The translations under genes and the position numbers were made by a program. From Tamarix chinensis (lineage: Eukaryota; Streptophyta; Magnoliopsida; Caryophyllales; Tamaricaceae): a DNA stretch of 64,000 nt. Shown piece after piece: positions 37,165 to 49,887 of this stretch (positions are counted from its first letter, which is position 1; every line of letters starts with the position of its first letter). Under the pieces are notes generated by a model. The model saw only the letters and a list, made by a program, of their open reading frames with translations, was not told where the DNA came from and did no database searches. The stretch covers positions 60,740,023-60,804,022 of the forward strand of contig CM060172.1 in the NCBI GenBank assembly GCA_030549775.1. Direction: 5' to 3'.

Positions 37165-38795
37165 AACACTATTCATGAGTAGATAGGATATGACTATGAG
37201 TTTTTATTGGCGCTGTTGATTGCTTTATTATACCTAGTGGTCGAGGAATAGTTTTACTGTCCTAATGGGATCCTACCCAATACAAAAAGGTCACCTCTCT
37301 CTTGCCACTTTTACTTTTATATACAAAAAGTATACTTAATGCGATCCATCATTCTTTAGTAAAATTTTAATATTACTATCATTTTATTATAATTTATAAC
37401 AAAAGATTATTATGTAAATCAAAACAAGTATCTAAAGATTTAATAAAAATTATTTTATTTAATTTCAATTAGTATGTTTACTATTTGTGAGATCACAATA
37501 TAGAATTGACCAAACGCAGCGTAAAAGTATATGACTAGCTAGCTTAGTATATGTTCATCCCTTCACCACGCCCATGAACCAGTCGGCTAGCTATACAAAC
37601 CTAAATATATGTTGGGACAAAAGCATAAAATGGGCAAAAAGTTCCCATGAGTTAGATTGAATATTTTAGATCATTCATACATAATTTTTGGAGGTACCCA
37701 TTTCCATCAGTGGACTTAAATATCGAGCGGTGGGGCACCGACAGTCATATTAGCTGGTTTGAGCAAGAGTCTTGAACCAATGTCCAAAGTACAATCATAT
37801 ACATATTGTGTATTTTGACAGAAAACTATATAATACGGTACTAATTACTAGCTAGCTAGGTTCGCGATCTGTGAATATCAGTCATATATATGATTCGGGA
37901 AAAAATATATATATAAATGCATGCTTCCATGGTCAGCAGCATGCCATTATTGGCTGGAAAATAGATTAATTGCATTGATGCCTTCATTAGCAGTATCGGG
38001 ACCGAACCGGTACATGATTGAAACTTTCGTACGACTGGTGTCCGTAGTAATGATTATCAAGGGAAGTCTGAGGACAATATTTTTGGTCCTACAAAGGAAG
38101 ATATTTGGTCTTATGGTAGTATAAAATAGGCGATGGAGCATATTATTTGTCTGTCTTGTGGTAACTTACTGTCATGATGTCGTCTTTGATTTCTGTTGTA
38201 TGGATTTCGGTTGGATGCAAAACGTCATGATCTCCCAAAACATCAACATCACTAGAGACTGATTAACTGCCCGAACTCATGATCGATAATTAATGACCAC
38301 GGCTGCTTGCATGGTGAATGTCAACTTAACTACGGTTTGATTACTATTTATAGGCTAGTTTTTCAATTATGTGTTTATACCTAGAAAATTTAAATTAATC
38401 ATCTAGCTACAGACGACTTCAAATTGATACGTAATGCCTTGAATTTTGACCTATCAATTTACCACACATTGATCTACGGTACCGTTCATCATTCCATCAC
38501 CAACTATGTTGGCATATCAGAGTGCCTAGTGGAAGTTCCGATCGACTTTCAGAGTGGGTGTACCTTCTGGGTCTAGATCTCCATGTGCACTAGTTGCCTC
38601 TTTTGATATGCATGCCGCTCCTGGGTCTGTTGCCTTGGTCTGGGACCGGCTTTCATCCCCTGGTCGTATATCGTTTGCATTTACAGTTTTAGGGTTCCTT
38701 GTCTTTTAGATTGGAGGTTTAGCATTTTAGTGTGGTTGGTCTTACGCTTCCATTGATGATTGTAGCAAGCTTACTGACTTTAATTAATGTCGTAA
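37165..38795. other. Gene-free DNA
   Basis: No convincing coding region. The island 38440-38760 is less AT-rich and may be a fragment of an unrecognised element. Confidence 0.5.
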
Positions 38796-38799
38796 ATGA

Positions 38800-39115
38800 G
38801 TTAAACTGTTCACACTTAACCCGTTAAAATCTCAACTTATTTACTTAATAAAATGAACTTAGTTTGAACCTTAATTTTAGAATCAATTACTAAATGAATC
38901 AAATATGAGTATCATTTTTTTTGGCATCAACTCATTTATAGCATTAGACTTGTGATCTTGGATCATTTAAACAACAAATTTGTGAGTTCAACTTATTCTT
39001 TTAATTAAATAAATATAATTTAGTTCTTATTTTTAAGGTTGTTTATTAAATAAGTCAAGCTAGAGCCTAAGAATACTTGACTAGACTCATTTATAACTCT
39101 AGTTTTTATGCCTTT
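38800..39115. repeat. Dispersed repeat related to 15236-15560
   Basis: Shares ordered blocks with 15236-15560, including TTTTAATTAAATAAATATAA and GTTTATTAAATAAGTC. Beyond it, 39116-40054 has no gene. A TATATAAAACC with a purine-rich leader at about 39500-39580 could belong to an unidentified LTR. Confidence 0.4.
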
Positions 39116-40054
39116 TCAAATTTATCTACAAAAAGAGAAAGTTTCAACTTTTAGAAGAGTTTTTTCATGTGATATGTGATTGAATTTTCAAGTACCTCAT
39201 ATGTATTAGATTTAAAGAAAATATTTAGATAAAAAAAGGAAATGTAACAGAAATAACAAGAATTGTGATTGAAGCAAAATATAATGGTGTAACAAAAAAC
39301 TTGACCTATCTAGATAAATTGAAGTAGACAAATTGATGAGACATCATGGTACTCCATTATCCTAGGTAAGAAAGACTCCTTCTATTGTGCAAAAGTATTT
39401 TGAGTCTTTAAACCCCAAAATTAAAGTCTCTCTCTACCAAATTAGGGCACTGTAGTGGAAGTTATTTTGTTAAAAGCTTCAAAATGTTGAAACCTATATA
39501 AAACCGAGTGTTGAATGTGTGTAATAGAAATTGAGAAAGGAGAAGTGTATAGAGGAAGAAGGAGAGAAGAGAAAATGCAATTGATCATCTAGTTTTGTGA
39601 AACATAAGGTTTATGTAATAGAAATTTGGTTGCTTTCAATTATGAATAAATCCATCGGTAAACAACCAACCTTAATTACAAAATAACATTGATAAAACGT
39701 TTTGAAAGTAGGTCATTATACACAATGAATAGTAAAATAGGCAATTAAAATGGTCGGTGGTAATTAGATTTAAATCAGCTTAAAATGGTAAAATGTTTAC
39801 TCAAAACATTATAATCTATATTAAAGCAAGCCAAGAGTGTCCTAAAAAGAGGATTAGATCTTATCAAGTTTCCTAAACTTAAACTAAATAAGGTAGGCAA
39901 CAACACTATTTATATGGGGAAATTTGTCCTCTCTAATACATTAATACCTACAAAGATATGGGGATATATAAATTAAAAAGTTTCATTATCTACTTCAACT
40001 ACGTAAAAATTTTAGAAATTATAGCTAGTTGTATATATATGGCCAGGATAAAAG

Positions 40055-42225
40055 TGTAACACCCTAAAAAAGCACTATTAAAAATTTTTATTTTTATACG
40101 TAAAAACATATACTATAAGAGGGGGTGTTACCGCCATAATTGGTATAATTCTGGCCCCAGGCCATCCTTGTACCAACTATTAGATAATGTAGAAACAGGT
40201 GCAATCATAATAAACATAGCAAGGAAAGCATTTCATAATATAATAAAGATCAAATATTTGTTACTAAGGAAATACTGAAATACATAAACATTGTTCAATG
40301 TAAAATTAACATTAAAACTAGTAAGCTAGAATGATAATAGCCATAGGTTACTCTCTTCAAGCCCCAAAAATAGATTACTACTACATCACTCTGCCCTGAT
40401 CATATTATCATAAGCGACAAATACATCTAGCACATCCTTAGTCACATGCACAGGCTCAGAAGAGGATACTCTACGTGGGAATGAGCAGCACCTATAGTAG
40501 GGGTAATAAGTACTCTACGTATTGAGTAAGATAACAACACAAAAAAGTAGGATTAAAGTCGTTAATGATACCACAACAATATATAAAAGGCGCATAAGGA
40601 GGTTATAACGGTTTATTCTTTATTATCTGGACTCGAGATATTTGTGTCATAATTAGTTATCTCATGAATTATATCTACGTAGATTTGGGGACCATACTAT
40701 TCTCACTGGTGGACCGGTAAATACAATGTAAACCCAAGGCAGCACACTCGTAGATACTATTCTCATCGGTTGACCGATAAATATAATACAAACCCAGGGC
40801 AATACTCTTCTAGTCACTATTCTCATCGGTGGACTGGTAAATAAGGTACAGTTGACCCCGACTCAAATGATCTTCTATTTTAAGCGATTATTATCTTATT
40901 CGTGTCTTATTCATTTTCAGATGCTACAACCATACACAACTCAAGAATAACTTCTACCCGACTACCATCCTAAGACTACCCTGCCTTTTTAGAAACCCTA
41001 GTTCCTTATCCCCTGGTACCTCTATACCCCCTACTGTTCCTTTGAGTTCCTAATTCATCCAAAAAAATCCAAACTTGTTATTAGGAACCCTTTTATACAT
41101 GAGTCATAACATATATTTCCCGTTCCTCACATATGATAACTATTATTCCCTAAGGTTATTCCTCAAAACCCTAGTTTCTTCCAACGTGGCCTAGCCCCTC
41201 ATATACTACTTATTTAGCCCTGAATTTCCACAACCAAGAATATATTACTATGATTATCCATCCCCTAAGGTTTTGTGGCCTAACTCCTTTATTTTTCACA
41301 TGTGATAAAACCTCCCCAATGGACCCCCTTTTGAAACCCTAATTTCCCTATAGTATATATATCTTATCCCACTTATCCTACCTAGCCATCATATTTAGCA
41401 TACAATTCCCAAATAGCATATTCAACACCATAGTTCAGAGGTATAACCCAATTCCTCTATTCCCTACCTGTGATAATAACCAGCCCTTAGGGTTTTGTAT
41501 TACCAAAACCCTAGCTCCACCTACTTAAGAATCTCCCATCCCTTAGCATCCAAGGACTCCTCTATTTAATTTGTTGCCAAGATACCCGACAAGGTCATCA
41601 TCTCCCCCACATCCATTCTTAGCAACCACTCTTCATTTACCCACCCCTAGACATACAATGTATTAGGTTTAACTCACCCCATGCATGGTCAACCCTCTCC
41701 ATGCAATATTTACCCTAAACCACTTGTATGATTACCATAGTTATTTACTTAGCACCTTCCAAATGATATTTGACTATTTCAACCTAGAGTTTCCCCATAT
41801 GCCTATTTTTCACAATATCGACCAAAATCTCCCTGGGTCTCAAAATCCTACCTAAGCCTTATAGCCTTAAATACAAGAACTTCTCAGCATTCCCAAAACA
41901 TGTAGTACCACATAATAGAATTACACATCAACACATGAACCAACTCAATCATATCCCCAGATATTCTTACCTTAGATCCTTGCAAGCCAAGTTACACAAA
42001 CAACCCTACATGTAATATTTCATATAGGTATTCACTTAACACATAATAAAGTCACATAAAACCAAGGCCCTAGCTATAACTGTATCCTTACCAAAATGAA
42101 TCCTGTCTTTAAGCAACAATAACCTATGCTTCCTCTTCAGTGGTGACAGCAACAATATCTAAAAATAAAAATATCCAAACTTAAGCTATCTTATCCTTTT
42201 TCTTCCTTTTCATTTTTTTTAATAA

Positions 42226-42256
<31 letters not shown>

Positions 42257-43430
42257 TGAATAATAAGAAATATAATTAAATAGAACTCAAAATGGAGAAA
42301 GAGAAGTGGTGGTGACTAGAATGGGTAAGATAAGTGGAACATCGGTGGTGATGGCACAAGGGTGGAGGTTGGTTTTTGTTGGGAATATTAGGGGGGTTAG
42401 CCTCTTGGGGGTTTAGGGTGGTGTTGGCACTAGGTAGGCTAGTGGGAGAGAGGTAGGTCTTGGAAGTCAGGCTAGCTACCAGTGGTAGTGCAACCAAGAG
42501 GAGGGAAGAGAAAAAAGAGGAGAAATGGAGGGGATAAGAAGGTGGTTTGGGTTGGCTACACAGGTTACGCACCTATGTAGGGGGCTGAGGTTGGGCGGTG
42601 GTGTGGAGGTGAAGAGTGGGTCATTGGTGGTGGCGGTGGTGTAAGGTGGTGCAGGGGAGGCACGAATTGAACTTTGTAAGGTCAGAGAGGAAAATGAAGC
42701 AGATAAGGAGGGGGAATGGAGGGCTTAGTAGGTGTAGGCGGTGTAGGGAAGGAAGAGGGGAGGAGTTGGGGGTGGTGTGGCTTGGCTACGACAGCGGCAA
42801 TGGATGTAGGTTAGAACAGAGGAGGGTGAAGGTTGCATGCTCAACAAGGGAGAAGAGGGGGAAGAGGCAACATTCAGGGGTATTTATAGGTTGTAGAGGG
42901 GGTGATGAGGATAAAGGGGGAGGGTGACAAGGTGGTTGATTCTAGGGAAGGACAGTGTAGGGGAAGCAAGTGCAACGGGGTCGTACAGGTGTAGGGGAAT
43001 TGGGTAGAGGTCATAGAGCAGGGCAGACTATGCAGGTGCATGTCTACATCTATGTGTTGCATGGACGAGAAAAGAAAGAGGGAGGGGAAGGTTGCTAGAT
43101 TGCAGGTGTGTAGGGGAAAAAATGGAAGGAGGGGAAGTTGTGTGATGTGCAGGCGGGAGGTAGGAGATAGGGAAAAAGAGGAAAGAAAGAAGAGAGAGAG
43201 AAGGAAAAGAAGAAAAAAAAAGAGAAGAAGAAAAAGGAATTGGGCTAGTTAAGGAGAAAAGGTAAGAGAAGAAGAAAGGAGGGGCTTAGGTCAGCTGTGA
43301 TATTACCCAAGCGGGAAGAAGGAAGAAAAGGGGAAAAAAGATAAAAAAAAAAGAAGGAAAAAGGAGAAAAAGAGAAAAGAAAAGGGAGAAAAAAAGGAAA
43401 GGAAAGAAGAAGAAATAATGGCTATGATTT
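40055..43430 (-). mobile_element. Long LTR L4, minus strand
   Basis: On the plus strand it opens TGTAACACCCTA, the 3' end of an LTR of the L1/L2 family in reverse. In order it has the GGTATAATTCTGGCCCCAGG segment (the counterpart of 20677-20745), the conserved block (about 40455-40560), the hairpin minisatellite (40690-40850), a TATA box on the minus strand at 42881-42888, and a purine-rich region at 43060-43420 equivalent to the pyrimidine-rich U3. The 5' terminus is not defined. It may lie among the CCCTAAA-like repeats at 43540-43690 or have been lost. Confidence 0.7.
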
Positions 43431-43539
43431 ATAGTATAACCTACAAAGTTAAATACTAGAGCACAAGCCTTAAAGCCTTGGCATAAACACTAAGACCTAA
43501 ACCTTAACCATAATCGAAACCCCAAGCCCAAACCAAAAC

Positions 43540-43690
43540 TCAAATCCTAAACCCCAAACCTTAGACCCTAAACCTTAAATCTTCATATCAAAATCATAAA
43601 CCTTAAACCACAGTCATAAACCTAAACCCTAAATCATAAACCTAGACCCCAAACCCTAACTAATAAACCATAAACATTAATGCTAATCCT
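43540..43690. repeat. Degenerate CCCTAAA telomere-like repeats
   Basis: A run of AAACCCTAAAC-type words with many substitutions, lying between L4 and L5. Similar decayed tracts occur at 53720-54060. Confidence 0.5.
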
Positions 43691-43693
43691 ACA

Positions 43694-44330
43694 GCCTAAA
43701 CTACAACATCCCTAAAATTACTACTTACATTTTTTATTTTAACGGAAGTAGCTATATAAAATAATTGGGTATTACCACCATATTCAATATAGAGAGATTA
43801 TGACCAATATCTAGCCACTATTAGATGAAAGGCTAAATAACTCAACTATAAGAATTAATCATAGTTGGCACTTAATCTAAGGTTGAGGTAAAACCGACAT
43901 AAGAAAAAGAGATACATTTAAGATAATAAATATAAAAAAATTTCCAAATCACTTGATGTCCTTAAGAGAAAAAAAATAAGGGAATAACAATAAACATATC
44001 TAGGAATGGGACCACAAGTTACACGAGATAGCCCTTAATTCTCTAACCTAATCCAAAATTGCTAACAATTTACAAGGTTCAAATTACTAATTGAATAAAT
44101 ATTGGACCATGAAACAAATTCTGTTAGTACAACAATACTAACTAACCTACTATATAACAATGAATATGCAAAGGTCACATGGAGTACGTTGAAGGCAAAC
44201 ACATAGTGTGCATGCATAATTACGAAAAGGGGATACATATGATACTTAACTATAGTAATCATGCCATAAACATATACATCACCAAAGGCTACGTGCCCAC
44301 CATGCCAACACACTTAACCATATTATAATT
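43694..44330 (-). mobile_element. Long LTR L5 fragment, minus strand
   Basis: CAACATCCCTAAAATTAC at 43694 and then GGGTATTACCACCATA and CCACTATTAGATGA follow the same order as the first 150 bp of L4 (CACCCTAAAA, GGGTGTTACCGCCATAA, CCAACTATTAGATAA). It is more decayed. Its extent beyond about 44330 cannot be set, and the Cassandra array at 46024 may lie inside it. Confidence 0.4.
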
Positions 44331-46023
44331 ACTTCATTAATCCGTTTTACACTAAGGGTGCCCTATGAAGGGGAAATGTCAATCGATGTTTAAGCTCTTC
44401 CAAATAAACCACCACATATAACACTCATTAAAAAATGATAGTGCAATAATGCACTTGCCAACCAAACTACAAAAACTAATTCAAATTATATAAGGGTAAT
44501 GCACTAAAGAGATTACTGAACCACCATATTCAAGATATATCCAAATAAACCAAGGGTAGTTGACATATCAACCAAATCTAATAAGCTAATGGGTAATGCA
44601 TGAATCTACCTATCAAACCAACATATCAATCAATTCTAGTAAAATAAAGGGTAGTGCATGAAGGTGAATACTAAAGCAGCATACAAGAGTGACTTCCTAT
44701 TTTATTATTCAAGGGGATACAAGAATAAATCATAGACATGTAAAGTACATTGATCATATTAGGACACTAGGGCAACATAGGATCTTACAACCCAAAGACG
44801 TATAAATTATGCTGGTTATACTGGAGCACCAAAGTAGTACAATACCCTTCCATCATAGGACACCTCATCATTTAGTGTGTATATCCTATGAGAATTCCAA
44901 AAACTAATTTGAGTAGAATAGAGATGAAGTCAGAATGACAATGCATCCAATAAAACCACTAATCCAAAATTGATGGTTCTTACTATATCTCTAGGATAAT
45001 TAATCCTTAAGAGCAAATATGTTCCAATATTGAGATATTTCACTTTAAATATTAATATCTTAGTGAAGTGTCCACCAAACACGTATAAGGTACGTAAAAC
45101 AAGAATTTCAAATCTAACCATTTTCCTTTAATTCTAATTATTCAAGTTAACCCTAAGGTTAATAGACAAAGATAAGTGAATGGTTAATACTTAGGTTGAC
45201 TAAAATCCACTAAGATCATCCTATATCTGATTATTCAACTCTTAATCATATTTAGTCATAAATGACCAAAAATGTTTGGCCCTTAAATCCTAATTATCTC
45301 AATTTTAACCATTTTAAGACTAAACTTAATTATAACTCCACAATTCTCATGAAAAGGCTAAGAAATATTAAAAATAACATATCAGCACAAACTATAATTT
45401 TTGAAATTGTTAGAAATGGCAAAAGACTATTTTTTTTCCTTTGCACATGAATTAAACACATAAAATCCTAAACACGAATATTTAACACACCTCAAATCAC
45501 ATGATTTTTGTACTTAAAGTAATGTAATATATGCTAGGCATATATGCTAGAAAATAGAAGCATTCCACATGTAAAAAAAAAACATTTTCCTTTATGACAC
45601 ACAAATCTTAAGTTAAGCATAATTAAGTTTAAACATGCTCAAAATCTATCATGTTATGTATCAAGTTTCAAGTAAAACACATGCAAGATTCATTGGCAAG
45701 CTCAAAAATGCGAAAAAATATAGATGAATGAGGACAACAATCCCTTGGCCAAACCATACACACCACACATGCGTATAATTCATAAAACCATATGTAAGCA
45801 TAAAATAGAAAAAACTAACATAGTACCACATAATTTTCACACTTTTAGTAGGAACATATGGATTACCTCCTTTCAAAACAAAATAACAAAGTAAAATAAG
45901 TAAACAACCAGCAAGCCTAACCTCCAACACAACTTCTTCTTCTACTTAAAAACTCATAACCTAAATTTAGCAACTAAAAAACATAAACTAAAAAGAGAAA
46001 TAACAACAAATCAAACAAAAAAT
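44330..46023. other. Gene-free DNA between L5 and the Cassandra array
   Basis: No coding region or clear terminus seen. Weak CCACCATATTCAAGA-type words could be a decayed hairpin minisatellite of L5. Confidence 0.4.
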
Positions 46024-47565
46024 TGTAACTCCCTGAGTAGATATAACCACACGAGAGCTATCCTAGAGTGCTTTTGGATTGTTTCGTTGACCTCACAGAT
46101 AAGTACGAGTCCTTTTAGTATGATTTTTCCTCACTTATACACTTTACAAAAAAAAATTAACAATTTTTAAAACTTTCCATAATGGTTACCCATCCTGAAA
46201 ATTACTCCACGGCCAACACACTTAACCATAGAGTTCTTAGGATAGAATAACCAAAAGGATAGTATACTATATTGATATAAGTAGACATATATATCCTTAT
46301 AATTCTGCCTTGAATTTGGGGGTATTAAATTCAGCACACGGTCGCGGTTTCACTTTGATACCATTTGTAACACCCCGAGTACATATAACAAAGCAGGTGC
46401 TACCTTGGAATGCTTTTGGATTGATCGGTTAACCCCACAGATCAACACAAGTCCTTTCAACACGCTTTATCCTCACTCATATACTTCCTGATAATTTTTT
46501 TTTATTTTCTAGGAAGGTCACTTATCCTAAAAATTACTACATGACCAATATATTTAACATTAGAGTTCTTAGGACAGAATCACCAAAATGATGGTATACC
46601 ATATTGATATAAGTAGCCATATAAATTATTATAAGAATTTCTTAAATTTGGGGGTATTACATTTACCCCACTCAAAGAACACATCGTTCTCATTGCGCCT
46701 CCATCACTAACTGTCTGCATATAGTTTATCCCAAGAATCGTTCTTCTAGGCAACTGATTGACTCATCCAAGTTCAGCACACGGCGTAATTTCACTCTAAT
46801 ACCATTTGTAATACCTTGAGTTAATATGACCATGTAGGAGTTATCCTAGAATGCTTTCAGATTGATCAATTGTCTTCACAGATCAACATGATTCATTTCA
46901 TAGTACTTTATCTTCACTCACGCACCTCCTAAGAAATTTTTAGAAAATTTTTGAAACTTTCTAATATGGTCACCCATCCTAAAAATTACTCTGTGGTTAG
47001 CACGCTTAACTATAGAGTTCTTAAGACAAAATCACCAAAATCATTGTATACTATGTTGATATAAGTAGCCATATCAATCCTTATAACACTCCTCTCAATT
47101 TGGGGTATTAAATTCACCCTCACTCAAATAATGTAACATCCTTGTTGTGCCTCAAACACATACTATCTCAACACAATTTATCCTAAGAATCATGCTATTA
47201 GGCGGCTGACTAGCTTATCCAAGTTTTACACAAGGTCACGAATTTACTCTGATACCATTTGTAACACCCTGAGTCAATAAAACCATGTAGGAGCTACACT
47301 GGAGCAATTTTCAATTGATTAGTTGGCCTCATAGATCAGCATAAGTCATTTCCGCACACTTTGTCCTCATTCACGCACTTTTCAAGAATTTTTTAGAAAA
47401 TTTTTGAAACTTTCTAAGAGGGTCATCCATCCTAAAAATTATTCTACAACCAACACACTTAAAAGTAGAGTTCCTAGAACGATATCGCTAAACATATGGT
47501 ATACCATATTGATATAAGTAGCCATATAAATTATTATAATACTTCACTCAATTTTGGGTATTACA
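46024..47565 (-). mobile_element. Cassandra-like TRIM tandem array (four LTRs)
   Basis: Four LTR-like units lie at 46024-46329, 46366-46661, 46807-47112 and 47260-47565, each about 296-306 bp. Read on the minus strand they start TGTAATACCCC and end GGTGTTACA or similar. Three short internal segments separate them (46330-46365 truncated, 46662-46806, 47113-47259). Just after each LTR on the minus strand is AATGGTATCAGAG or AATGGTATTAGAG, complementary to the 3' end of initiator tRNA-Met, the Cassandra primer site. Each LTR carries a 5S-rRNA-like segment. No coding capacity. Flanks AAAAT and AAACG do not match, so the original ends may be altered. Confidence 0.82.
46968..47030 (-). repeat. 5S-rRNA-like segment in Cassandra LTR
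   Basis: The plus strand reads GGTCACCCATCCTAAAAATTA, then AGCACGCTTAACTATAGAGTTCTTA. This corresponds to the reverse complement of the 3' part of plant 5S rRNA, with the internal-promoter region partly kept. Equivalent segments occur at about 46184, 46513 and 47419. It is not a functional 5S gene. Confidence 0.7.
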
Positions 47566-48365
47566 AAACGAGAGAATTTATATCTAATAATGGGTGGCAT
47601 ACCAAAGAAGGGTAAAAGGATAGGGCACCTCTTCAATTGTTTTTCTAAATCTAACAACTTTATAATTAAAGAAAATATAATGGGGATAGATAAATGATTA
47701 AGAAAAGAGAAATAAGAAAAAGAAATGGAAGAACAAGATGTGGGGAGGCTCAGTTTCCTCAATAAGAAGAACAAGATAAAATTTCTTTAAACACCTAAGT
47801 AAAACTCAAAGAGAGAGATGAGAAAGCATAATGCATGTGAGGATGAATGAAAGAATAAAAAGTAAATGAGGCATAAGGAGGGAGAATGGAGAGCACAATT
47901 AGCAAGGGGGAAAGGGAGGAGCCAATTAAAGCTTGCTTCATTAACACTTTAATTATGAAGTTGATTGATATAAATATGGTGTACAAGTGAGTTGGTGGAA
48001 GATAAGATAAGATGACATGAGGCTGAGATATTGGTTAAAGAGAGGAGTATAAGTAACCATCTAATCCAAGGTACGGTGAGATTGAGGGAGGACCCACAAG
48101 GGCAAAGGGTTGAACACCAAATGTCAAAATATATCAAAGATTTCACAAAAAAAAATGGTGGCACTCGGTTGGCTATCGATCGTCTGTCCTACATTACCTT
48201 AATGCCTATTGTTTGGCCCAAAAGCCCTAGCCGACCATCGACCTAAAAAAAATTTTTTTTTGCTATTTTTTACCTAGTTAATCTAATACATTTTCACCCC
48301 ATATTAACACACATCACCCACCTATTATTGCTATGATCAAGTTCATATAAAATCGTAAACTAACT
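47566..48365. other. Gene-free DNA
   Basis: Purine-rich on the plus strand at 47680-47920, otherwise featureless. It could be the pyrimidine-rich U3 of a minus-strand long LTR, but no ends are visible. Confidence 0.35.
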
Positions 48366-48385
48366 CACTACTACGAAAACGGAAA

Positions 48386-48682
48386 ATAATAACGGGACAA
48401 TAATAACGGTGGTTTTAAAACCGTTGTCAAACGCGTGAAAATTAATGGGGGGGGAGAGTTTTGATAACGGTTCTAGTTAAAAACCGTTATTAAAAGGGAA
48501 ACGTTAAAATTTAGACGGATGTTTTAATAACGGTTTTATTTAAACCGTTATTAAAAGAGGTTTTAATAACGGTTCATATTAGAACCATTGTCAAAAGTTA
48601 GAAGTTTTTAATAACGGTTCCTGGAAGAACTGTTATTAAAAGATGTTTTAATAACAGCTCTCTTAGGAACCGTTATTAAAAC
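48386..48682. repeat. 5' subterminal hairpin repeats of the CACTA-type element
   Basis: Six imperfect inverted repeats centred near 48410, 48479, 48540, 48580, 48626 and 48665, each with arms AATAACGGTT and AACCGTTATT. Transposase-binding subterminal arrays of this style are a CACTA hallmark. Confidence 0.75.
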
Positions 48683-49494
48683 CCCAAAATCAAACTTTTA
48701 TTTCACTCAGTTCTATTTCGTGCCAAAGTTTTCAGACTCTCTGCACCTTCGTTCTCTTGCTCTCCTTCTCCTTGCAAACCCTCGCACCACCAACTCGCAC
48801 CACCACACTGGTTCCTCTCAAGTAAAGGAAACCCTCGCACCACCAACTCTCCACCACGCCTCTACCATTGTCGGCTCTGCATGTGCGTGCTTTCATTGTT
48901 CCAAAGCTAGCTAGTACTTGCACATTCATCCTCCGTCGTGTTTGAAGCCCTTGCCTCTCTCAACATTCTCACCGTCGTGTTTGTAGCTAGCTCACTTTAT
49001 GTATGTGTTTGTTCTTCCTCTCGTAACTTTTTATCTACTTATATATGTATATATATATAAATGCATGCATGATGCTATAGGGTTTCGTTTGTTTGTTATT
49101 GAAAGATTGTGGTTTGTCGTTCGAAAATGTATTGTTGAATGTGTTGGCTGAAAATTTTGTTGTTTATTGTTGAATTTGTTGCGTTATTGTTATATATAAA
49201 CAAATGCATGTGTTGGCCGAGACATTTACATATATATATAATATGAATGTGAGTGTAGAATTATATACATTTTCACTCATAAAAACTATATATATATATA
49301 TATACACACACACACATTTTCATTAATAAGTATAGGAGACTAGCAATAAGATATAGGAAATGTCATATAATGAAATGCAAATATATTTTACATATACATA
49401 TGTTAATGATTGCTATTTGATGAGGATTAAATAGATATAGAGAATAAGGAATATATAAAAGTGAATAATTAAATAGAGAGAAATAATTGTGTAT

Positions 49495-49495
49495 G

Positions 49496-49542
<47 letters not shown>
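49495..49542. repeat. (AAT)n microsatellite
   Basis: Sixteen AAT units in the long leader or first intron of the CACTA-borne gene. Confidence 0.95.
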
Positions 49543-49579
49543 TAATAATATGATTTATATATTATGATTTAATTACATT

Positions 49580-49708
49580 TAGCTAGGTTTAGGGATTAGG
49601 GTTTTTTTGTGGTTTAGGGTTAGGTTTTATTATAATAAATTATGGTTAATTAGCTAGGGTTAGGGTTTATTGTTTATTATGGTTAATTAGGGTTAGGGTT
49701 AGGGTTAG
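49580..49708. repeat. Short interstitial TTAGGG/TTTAGGG-like tract
   Basis: Several GGTTTAGGG-type words end in about four consecutive TTAGGG units at 49687-49708. Most plant telomeres are TTTAGGG; TTAGGG is found in some Asparagales. The tract is too short to be decisive. Confidence 0.6.
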
Positions 49709-49887
49709 TATTAATATCTTTTTGGAAACGTGTTAGCATGATTCGTATATATATATAGAATAGCATGATACATTTGAGATTAATTCTTTCTAAGCATGAT
49801 TCGTATCGATAATATAATGGTACATTATTATGCTCAATACATAACATTCTAACATAATTTATTTATTTATTTATTTATTGTAGAGAT

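Noticed and set aside
37921..38124. 67-residue plus-strand frame starting MLPWSAACHYW
   Set aside because: No recognisable domain, no exon context, and similar-length frames occur by chance in this DNA.
46968..47030. 5S rRNA gene
   Set aside because: Only part of the 5S sequence is present, diverged and embedded in repeated TRIM LTRs.
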